From positions 1-11,640 of the forward strand of contig JAEWQX010000130.1 of the NCBI GenBank assembly GCA_023399035.1: DNA of 11,640 nt. The letters run 5' to 3'. Each line of letters starts with the position of its first letter. The stretch's first letter is position 1. The DNA comes from Bacillota bacterium (GTDB taxonomy: Bacteria; Bacillota; Clostridia; Clostridiales; Clostridiaceae). Below the pieces are notes generated by a model. That model did not search any database. It was not told where the DNA came from and saw only the letters and a program-made list of their open reading frames with translations. The translations under genes and the position numbers were made by a program. Shown here piece after piece: positions 7,514-11,640 of the stretch.

Positions 7514-8599
7514 TTATCTTGCGCAGCATTTTTTATATTTCTTTCCGCTTCCACAAGGACATGGATCATTTCTTCCTATCTTATTAGATGCAGCTTGAAT
7601 TGAACTGCTACCTCCAGTCTTTTCTTCTTTCATCAATTCTGCCTGACTCCATCCTTTATTAATCCACTTAGGAATGTGGTTCCCAAATTGTGTGCAGAGA
7701 GTAAGTAATTTTTCTGCTTCTTTTATATTTTCTATTACCATACCCATCATATGCAGTCTGCTCATAATTTGTCCTATATCGAAAGTACCCATAACGTAGT
7801 CTATCCATATATCACAAATTATGCCCTCTACATTTTCAGCATTATTGATATTTTTAAGTAAATACGCCTCTAAATCACCATAATATCTAGAATTCTTAAA
7901 ATAATATTCACTGCTGTATTTTAATAATTCTTCTTTTGATGGAACATTGTACTCCCTGCCTTCTCTTTCCTGAAGCACCTTATCAATATCTCCTTCATAC
8001 ATGCATAGGGCTTCACATACAAGCATTCCTTCATAGTTAATTATACTGCTGTTATGGATATTATATTTATCAAGATAATACATCAATTCTTTTAATATAA
8101 GTTTATCTTCATTTTGTTTATTATATATATCAAGGAAAAATTCCACTTCAAAAATACCATATAAGTTAGCAAATGCTCTCATGTAATTGAATATCTTAGA
8201 ATATGTCTCCTGAACTAAAGCAATCTTATTCTTATCAATCTTTATATAAACTTCATTTATTTCATCTGGCATTATGCTTTTGATATTACCATCACCAAGA
8301 TCATATAAGAAATACATTCCTATCTTTGCAAGGCCTAATGTCATTATTGATTCAGGTACTGTATTGTTACCTACAGAGCGGATATGATTTTCATGCTCAT
8401 AATAAGCAGCTAAATTGCTTATAAGATAATTTTCATCAGTAAGCCTGTCATAAATAGCTTGTATCAATTCATCTTTCTTCATCTTATAAGTCTTGTCGAT
8501 TTCATATACCTTTGCAATGTTCTTTAGAAAATCTACAGTCATATAATTAAGATTTTCTTTTAATCCTGTTTCAATTGGTTTTTTTATTAAATTTTTCAT
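7514..8599 (-). CDS. SEC-C zinc-motif protein of unknown function
   Basis: 361 residues. The C-terminus has a complete SEC-C zinc motif, NDPCPCGSGKKYKKCC (344-359), with Cys347, Cys349, Cys358 and Cys359, joined by a Ser/Gly-rich linker (about 329-342). SEC-C motifs bind zinc and contact proteins such as SecB in SecA, but they are attached to many unrelated proteins. Residues about 19-53 (YMTVDFLKNIAKVYEI...MKKDELIQAIYDRL) resemble the SAP/Rho N-terminal helix pair, which would suggest nucleic acid binding; this is tentative. The long middle part (60-325) is mostly helical and unrecognised. AAAGGA (8607-8612) is 7 nt before the ATG. The reading frame stays in register upstream into a stop-riddled remnant, so the gene may once have been longer or a decayed neighbour lies in the same frame by chance. 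Terminator follows. Confidence 0.75.
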   Translation of the reverse strand: MKNLIKKPIETGLKENLNYMTVDFLKNIAKVYEIDKTYKMKKDELIQAIYDRLTDENYLISNLAAYYEHENHIRSVGNNTVPESIMTLGLAKIGMYFLYDLGDGNIKSIMPDEINEVYIKIDKNKIALVQETYSKIFNYMRAFANLYGIFEVEFFLDIYNKQNEDKLILKELMYYLDKYNIHNSSIINYEGMLVCEALCMYEGDIDKVLQEREGREYNVPSKEELLKYSSEYYFKNSRYYGDLEAYLLKNINNAENVEGIICDIWIDYVMGTFDIGQIMSRLHMMGMVIENIKEAEKLLTLCTQFGNHIPKWINKGWSQAELMKEEKTGGSSSIQAASNKIGRNDPCPCGSGKKYKKCCAR

Positions 8600-8629
8600 C
8601 TGTTTATCCTTTTCATTTAATTTTATCTT

Positions 8630-8917
8630 TTAATTTTCGATGTGTCCTACATATTTATCTATAAGTAGCTCCTGATATGCCGTATTCCTATTAAGTTTTA
8701 ATTCTTCCTTTATTTCCTTTAATTATTCAAACCTTTAATTAAGACTATCCATATTATCCATTGCTTCTCCCATAGAGCTTAAATCATCATCTGATAGTGT
8801 ATTTAAAGACTGCTTTAGTATATCATAAATTACAGTAGGCTTAAAGTCCTTAGAGAGTTTTGGCTTCTAAGCTGTATTTAATTTCAAATATTTAATCAAA
8901 TCTGATGTTTGCTGCAT
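8630..8917 (-). pseudogene. Decayed ORF upstream of the SEC-C gene
   Basis: From ATG 8917 one frame reads as protein-like sequence through stops at 8867-8869 (TAG), 8735-8737 (TAA), 8723-8725 (TAA) and 8630-8632 (TAA). Segments between them include KPKLSKDFKPTVIYDILKQS, then LSDDDLSSMGEAMDNMDSLN, and finally LKEIKEELKLNRNTAYQELL with IDKYVGHIEN. No frameshift is needed, and the same frame continues into the SEC-C start. Each stop is one C-to-T change from a Gln codon. There is no ribosome binding site before the ATG, and a terminator hairpin abuts it, so the 5' end is probably lost. The family is not recognised; the helical, charged C-terminal piece could be from a regulator. It could alternatively be noncoding, but the amino acid composition argues against that. 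Confidence 0.5.
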
Positions 8918-8960
8918 AAACAAAGCCGTCTGTATATCAGGCGGCTTTGTTAGTTATGCA
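8913..8960 (-). terminator. Terminator after the DUF3990/DUF3791-like operon
   Basis: ACAAAGCCGTCTG (8920-8932) pairs with CAGGCGGCTTTGT (8938-8950) around a five-base loop, with one mismatch on the - strand (a G-U wobble on the +). Outer arms TGCATAA (8913-8919) and TTATGCA (8954-8960) extend it. The - strand tail is TTTGTTTATG, a modest U-run. It lies about 100 bp past the stop of the second operon gene and is the likely end of that transcript; it may also stop + strand transcription. Confidence 0.7.
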
Positions 8961-9031
8961 CTTATTTCTCCAAAAGAAGCTTCTGATTTTATCATCATTT
9001 ACTTTCCTATATTACATTTATAATTTGATTC

Positions 9032-9057
9032 TTGACCTAATTATATAATATAATTCA
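9032..9057. repeat. 26-bp direct repeat, copy downstream of the operon
   Basis: Identical over 26 bases (TTGACC followed by an A/T block ending ATTCA) to 10158-10183. It begins 5 bp past the stop codon of the DUF3791-like gene. It contains the 17-bp palindrome AATTATAT-A-ATATAATT (9039-9055). The two copies are 1126 bp apart and bracket the two-gene operon exactly, so recombination between them would remove it cleanly. Confidence 0.9.
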
Positions 9058-9062
9058 ATACA

Positions 9063-9500
9063 TTAAAATTCTATATTTCTAGTTTTCTTCATTTCTTCAA
9101 AAACATATTTTGTATCCTGTGTATGAAGTACTGCCCAGTTATCTATAAGCCATCTATAATCATCTTCACTTAATTTAGCAGCTATATCTATTCCAGTTAT
9201 TCCAAAATCCTCATACCAGCTCTGAAGCAAATATCCAAGCCACTCCATAGACTCCATATAATATCTCTTTTCTTTTTCATCATATTTTTTAGAAGAAATC
9301 ATTCCATTTTCTTCAATCCATGAAAGATAATATAGGCTCCCCCTTGATAAACATATTAAATCTCCAGATTCCAGTGAATCTTTATATTCCGAAGAAAGTG
9401 TTTTAATTACAGTATCAAGCCAGTCTTTTTCGTATTTTATACTATCCCTGAAAATATCAGCCAACGTCTCACATCTATTTTTATTTAATATATTCCACAT
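9063..9500 (-). CDS. DUF3791-like partner protein with N-terminal extension
   Basis: 145 residues, no signal peptide or membrane helix. The C-terminal half (about 84-140: MEWLGYLLQSWYEDF, ITGIDIAAKL, then NWAVLHTQDTKYVFEEM) follows the pattern of DUF3791 proteins, which typically read 'helix, G-x-x-V/I, helix, Y/W-x-x-LHT, helix' and end soon after LHT. Here LHT is at 125-127. DUF3791 proteins are usually about 70-90 residues; the first 80 residues here, rich in Lys, Asp, Ser and aromatic residues, are extra and unrecognised. The start codon lies two bases after the stop of the DUF3990-type gene, with AGGAG (9509-9513) inside that gene's end 8 nt ahead, so translation is coupled. It is probably the immunity/antitoxin or a targeting partner of the ADP-ribosyltransferase-like protein; that role is inference from pairing. 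Confidence 0.65.
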   Translation of the reverse strand: MWNILNKNRCETLADIFRDSIKYEKDWLDTVIKTLSSEYKDSLESGDLICLSRGSLYYLSWIEENGMISSKKYDEKEKRYYMESMEWLGYLLQSWYEDFGITGIDIAAKLSEDDYRWLIDNWAVLHTQDTKYVFEEMKKTRNIEF

Positions 9501-9502
9501 AG

Positions 9503-10087
9503 TTATCTCTCCTGCAAATCTACATAATAAACGTCTTTATTCGAGTTTCGTCTTGCCTTAAAAACTTTATCATTAAGCATACTCAGATTTATCATTTCAT
9601 TTTCCTTTAGATTAAAGATTTCCTTTAAGGTTAATTCCTCTACACCTAAAAACTTTAGATTGCCTAATGCTTTTTGAGATATTAAATTTATCTGCCTGTC
9701 AATCTTCATACAATTTAATATGTTCAAAGTTTCATCAACACTATACACATTATCTAAAAAATTCTGTACTGTTCTATAAAGCTTATCATCTGCAGTAGGT
9801 CCAATTATTACATCATAATCAGAACTTTTAATATTAATGTCAAGGTTTGATCTATTGCTGCATACAAATAAAAGCCATTCAATATCCAGATTATATTCTT
9901 TTATTTTTAGTCCACTCAAATCTAAATCATATTTATTTATATACTGTCCATTTCTAAGAGCACACCAAGATTTTGCCATAAAAATATTTTCTGTACAATA
10001 AAATCCCGGGCCAAAATCTGTTCCTTTTCTACTTCCTTTATAGCATGGATTTTCTATTCTTTTTTCACTGCCATGATATACTATCAT
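9503..10087 (-). CDS. DUF3990-type ADP-ribosyltransferase-fold protein
   Basis: 194 residues, cytosolic by appearance. Family blocks in order: YHGS (4-7) at the very start, where ADP-ribosyltransferases hold an NAD-binding H/R-G motif; GTDFGPGFYCT (22-32); Trp41 in AKSWCA; NKYDLDL (51-57); EWLLFVCSNR (70-79); YDVIIGPTADD (91-101); and RQINLISQKALGNLKFLG (131-148). This is the usual layout of DUF3990, a group within the ADP-ribosyltransferase fold without a settled function. The last 45 residues run beyond the usual family core. It likely transfers ADP-ribose from NAD to an unknown target and may be a toxin or defence effector; neither activity nor target can be seen. GGAG (10101-10104) is 13 nt before the ATG, a long spacing that may keep translation low. 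It leads a two-gene operon with the DUF3791-like protein. Confidence 0.8.
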   Translation of the reverse strand: MIVYHGSEKRIENPCYKGSRKGTDFGPGFYCTENIFMAKSWCALRNGQYINKYDLDLSGLKIKEYNLDIEWLLFVCSNRSNLDINIKSSDYDVIIGPTADDKLYRTVQNFLDNVYSVDETLNILNCMKIDRQINLISQKALGNLKFLGVEELTLKEIFNLKENEMINLSMLNDKVFKARRNSNKDVYYVDLQER

Positions 10088-10157
10088 ATTCTGCTCTTCT
10101 CTCCTTTAATATCATTAACAAATGACTTATTACTTCCCCAAACTATTACTTAAATTA

Positions 10158-10183
10158 TTGACCTAATTATATAATATAATTCA
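10158..10183. repeat. 26-bp direct repeat, copy upstream of the operon
   Basis: Exact match to 9032-9057, including the palindrome AATTATAT-A-ATATAATT (10165-10181). This copy lies 70 bp before the DUF3990-type start and supplies the -10 box of the predicted promoter, so a protein bound to the palindrome would block transcription. Confidence 0.9.
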
Positions 10184-10195
10184 TAATCCATTCAA
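10166..10195 (-). promoter_or_regulatory. Predicted sigma-A promoter of the DUF3990/DUF3791-like operon
   Basis: On the - strand TTGAAT (complement of 10190-10195), an 18-bp spacer and TATAAT (complement of 10166-10171). The -10 is consensus and the -35 matches four of six. It is placed 78 bp before the ATG and leaves room for a leader. The -10 is inside the 17-bp palindrome of the direct repeat. Confidence 0.55.
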
Positions 10196-10215
10196 CATAA
10201 AAATATTTCCCTGTA

Positions 10216-10293
10216 CTAATCTTCTCCATAGTTAAACCTCATAAAATCTGTTATAGTAAAATTTTCATCATGTGTCTTCAGATTCTCATACAT
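10216..10293 (-). pseudogene. Short remnant ORF upstream of the operon
   Basis: ATG 10293 opens 25 protein-like codons (MYENLKTHDENF, TITDFMRFNYGED) ending at TAG 10216-10218; the frame continues YREIFLC to a TGA. There is no ribosome binding site. A TATAAT box lies about 40 bp upstream on the same strand. It has a faint resemblance to the first 25 residues of the DUF3791-like protein (M-aromatic-x-x-L, then hydrophobic-D/x-F-x-R), too weak to claim homology. It may be a broken small gene or chance. Confidence 0.25.
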
Positions 10294-10369
10294 TACTTAC
10301 ATCTACAACTCAATTTTTATATAAATTATACCAAATATATACATATTATTGAATAATTTTTTAGACTAT

Positions 10370-10396
10370 AAAAAAGCCCTGAAAAATTCAAGGCTT
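10370..10396 (-). terminator. Intrinsic terminator ahead of the DUF3990 operon
   Basis: On the - strand AAGCCTTG and CAGGGCTT (complements of 10389-10396 and 10374-10381) form an 8-bp stem with one U-G wobble and a seven-base loop, followed by TTTTTTATAG. It insulates the operon from transcription of the decayed region to its right. Its 5' arm is part of the ~102-bp repeat. Confidence 0.85.
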
Positions 10397-10485
10397 AATA
10401 CTTCTATTATCTTTCTATATTTTAATTTTTTCAACTTATTGGCAATTCTCAAGCAAAATTATTATTTTCCCAAGTTGTTGGGAAA
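10383..10485. repeat. Imperfect ~102-bp direct repeat, left copy
   Basis: Aligns to 11227-11328 with one single-base gap and roughly four-fifths identity by eye. The ends are exact: 14 bp (10383-10396) and 29 bp (10457-10485). The 29-bp end includes a hairpin TTTCCCAA-GTTG-TTGGGAAA (10466-10485). A second hairpin present in the right copy is degraded here (10430-10450). In this copy the other end is joined to a working terminator. The element is dispersed rather than coding. Confidence 0.8.
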
Positions 10486-10640
10486 CATCTTTTTACATAA
10501 AACCTCTAGCCTGTTATTAATTATTCTTTTAAACTCCCTAAATATTATAAATTCCTTATATGTCCGTATAAATAGTTCCGATATATTTCAAGAATTTCTA
10601 ATAAGGTAAATATAATTTCATTTGTGTACTTATTTAACAT
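10462..10640 (-). pseudogene. Decayed coding remnant ending in the repeat
   Basis: Two overlapping frames on the - strand look protein-like: MLNKYTNEIIFTLLEILEIY... from ATG 10640 to TAA 10545-10547, and after a frame change a 41-codon stretch (10587 down to TAA 10462-10464) including FREFKRIINNRLEVLCKKMF and ending PNNLGK. The last residues are encoded by the TTCCCAA hairpin. No ribosome binding site or known motif. A broken gene with one frameshift is the simplest reading; chance open frames in AT-rich DNA remain possible. The open frame of 86 codons on the opposite strand (10349-10609) is judged a shadow. Confidence 0.3.
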
Positions 10641-10742
10641 CTACAAATAATGGAACTCATCAATTCCCGGTGTACTAAAGGAATTATAAATATTGGTTAC
10701 TATTTCATCATAATATTCTTTCTTGTCTACAGGATATCTGAT
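10641..10742 (-). pseudogene. 33-codon C-terminal gene fragment
   Basis: One - strand frame between TAA (10743-10745) and TAG (10641-10643) reads YPVDKKEYYDEIVTNIYNSF then STPGIDEFHYL. The composition and helix-like pattern look like the C-terminus of a real protein. The family is not recognised. It has no start codon or ribosome binding site and so is a relic. Confidence 0.4.
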
Positions 10743-10756
10743 TTATACCATTTTTT

Positions 10757-10790
10757 ATGTAAATTATAAGCAGCCACTTATAATATACAT
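10757..10790. repeat. 34-bp palindrome in the decayed region
   Basis: ATTATAAG (10763-10770) and CTTATAAT (10777-10784) are perfect arms around CAGCCA; ATGTA (10757-10761) and TACAT (10786-10790) add five more pairs past an A-A mismatch. There is no U-run after it on the - strand (AAAAAA instead), while on the + strand it is preceded, not followed, by TTTTTT. Hence it is not a terminator. Function unknown. Confidence 0.6.
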
Positions 10791-10885
10791 ATATAATTTC
10801 TTGTAAAATATAACCTATCTATCTGATATTATATATATTTATTATATCCGTTATCTTTACCCCCTAATTTGTATTGCCTTATTTT

Positions 10886-11231
10886 TTATATACTGCTCAT
10901 TCTTGTTATTCCTAAGCAGTTCTTATACATCTCATCTATACGAATATTTCTTTTGCTTAAGCCCCAAATTGCTGTTTACATGAATATCAACTGTGCTGTA
11001 TTCAAATGCTAAATCAGTATGAATCATTTCACGTTCTTCCATTGTTACACCTTTTGTATATCATAATGGCTGTGTACCCATGATCTTGAATCTAACAAAT
11101 TTTATATTTTCAGCGTACCATGCAGGATATTCTCCTTTTACCACACTGTCATATACAGTTACATTTTTGCTATGCCAGAATGCATCTTTAGTATCTAAAT
11201 ACTGATTCACCATCCTCTGGATCTGCAAAAT
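10886..11231 (-). pseudogene. Unrecognised gene broken by an internal TGA
   Basis: From 11231 the - strand frame reads MVNQYLDTKDAFWHSKNVTV, then a stretch with EYPAWYAENIKFVRFKIMG, 56 codons in all, to TGA at 11061-11063. It continues without frame change as YTKGVTMEEREMIHTDLAFE and YSTVDIHVNSNLG to TGA 10932-10934. A shift at the A-run near 10947 would carry it on (RIDEMYKNCLGITRMSS) to TAA 10886. The internal TGA is one G-to-A change from TGG (Trp). The text is clearly protein-like but not a family I can name. Its 5' end is cut by the ~102-bp repeat, so the original start is lost. About 280 bp further right the same strand holds another gene end. Confidence 0.6.
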
Positions 11232-11328
11232 TCAAGGCTTCATACTTATATTATATACGTATTTTAGTTTTCCCAACTTGTTGGGAATTTCCCAGACAGA
11301 ATTATTATTTTCCCAAGTTGTTGGGAAA
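11227..11328. repeat. Imperfect ~102-bp direct repeat, right copy with two hairpins
   Basis: Matches 10383-10485. It has two intact palindromes: TTCCCAAC-TT-GTTGGGAA (11270-11287) and TTTTCCCAA-GTTG-TTGGGAAAA (11308-11329), about 20 bp apart, with CCCAGACAG between. The terminator half present beside the left copy is missing here; instead the broken gene at 10886-11231 begins. Similar TTCCCAA/TTGGGAA units, as I recall, recur between genes in clostridia, but this could not be checked. Confidence 0.8.
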
Positions 11329-11377
11329 ACTTATTTTTATGCTTTATCTAGTCTAGTTTCATCTGTATTCTCTTTGC

Positions 11378-11640
11378 TTATTTATTACCAAGCAACTTTC
11401 TAACAGCTTTCACAGAACTTTTCACAAATTCTTCATAAGATACCTTCACTATTGATTCATTATGTCTTATGCTTTCAATTGTATTCTTCTGTATTAGGAC
11501 TGTAACATCATCTATTCTAAATGCATCTACTTTATACTTATCAGCTGTATAATCCATATTTTTTAGTGAAGATTCATCTTTACCACTTTGATTATCTTCA
11601 TAAATAATTCCTGACCTGCTATTACTTATTCTCTTAAGCT
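11378..11640 (-). CDS. Unrecognised protein, C-terminal 86 residues only
   Basis: The - strand frame is open from the window edge (first full codon at 11638) to TAA 11378-11380. The 86 residues include SRSGIIYEDNQSGKDESSLK, then MDYTADKYKVDAFRIDDVTV and end VKSSVKAVRKLLGNK. The text is well-formed coding sequence: charged, no membrane helix, no Cys. No family recognised. It has no close downstream partner: the TTCCCAA hairpins of the repeat follow about 50 bp later and could stabilise or end its message. Its start lies beyond the window. Confidence 0.7.
   Translation of the reverse strand, partial: LKRISNSRSGIIYEDNQSGKDESSLKNMDYTADKYKVDAFRIDDVTVLIQKNTIESIRHNESIVKVSYEEFVKSSVKAVRKLLGNK

Noticed and set aside
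7357..7569. 70-codon open frame on the - strand overlapping the end of the SEC-C gene
   Set aside because: It overlaps the zinc-motif codons in another frame and then runs through the SEC-C gene's terminator hairpin; it has no ribosome binding site.
9032..9057. + strand promoter read from TTGACC in the direct repeat
   Set aside because: With TTGACC as -35 the region 17 bp further has no -10 box, and no + strand gene follows.
10349..10609. 86-codon open frame on the + strand
   Set aside because: It reads through a - strand terminator and the TTCCCAA hairpin, has no ribosome binding site, and its Leu/Ile/Asn-rich text is what reversed AT-rich DNA gives.
11061..11063. In-frame TGA as selenocysteine
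   Set aside because: No convincing SECIS-like hairpin directly after it and no redox motif around it; the surroundings are clearly decayed.
10383..11328. CRISPR array or type III toxin-antitoxin RNA repeats
   Set aside because: Only two copies about 840 bp apart, unequal and imperfect, with no regular spacers, cas genes or tandem short repeats before a ToxN-like gene.

Overview
The window is AT-rich, uses TAA stops almost throughout, and places AGGAG-type ribosome binding sites 5-13 nt before its starts. Together with a class III glutamine synthetase, a 5-oxoproline-type permease/pcp locus and short U-tailed terminators, this points to a Clostridium sensu stricto chromosome, possibly near C. 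beijerinckii or C. saccharobutylicum. The species guess is inference.

Left part (1-1521, + strand): the last 46 codons of a DUF979-type membrane protein, a 220-bp leader holding an 18-bp tandem repeat and a strong hairpin, pyroglutamyl peptidase (pcp), and a gamma-glutamylcyclotransferase-like protein. Both enzymes are of families that release 5-oxoproline, and DUF979 proteins commonly sit beside pcp, so this looks like a small pyroglutamate/gamma-glutamyl module. It ends in a long, elaborate hairpin shared with the convergent flavodoxin gene.

Middle (1691-8599, all - strand): a flavodoxin-like protein, an M20 metal-dependent amidohydrolase, class III glutamine synthetase, a membrane-anchored alpha/beta hydrolase and a SEC-C zinc-motif protein. 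Each is a separate unit with its own ribosome binding site, and most have a visible terminator. The glutamine synthetase start is preceded by two hairpins; the nearer one is a textbook terminator pointing toward the gene about 100 bp upstream of its ATG.

Right part (8600-11640) is accessory and decaying. Its one intact operon (10087 to 9063, - strand) encodes a DUF3990-type protein of the ADP-ribosyltransferase fold followed two bases later by a protein whose C-terminal half resembles DUF3791. This is a plausible toxin/partner or defence-like module. It is bracketed by two exact 26-bp direct repeats; the upstream copy carries the likely -10 box and an operator-like palindrome. Around it lie remnants of at least three genes, interrupted mainly by single stop codons, an imperfect ~102-bp repeat pair built on TTCCCAA...TTGGGAA hairpins, and the 3' end of an unrecognised gene running off the window.

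The best candidate for something little described is the DUF3990/DUF3791-like operon with its flanking direct repeats. All family names come from reading motifs, not from a database search.
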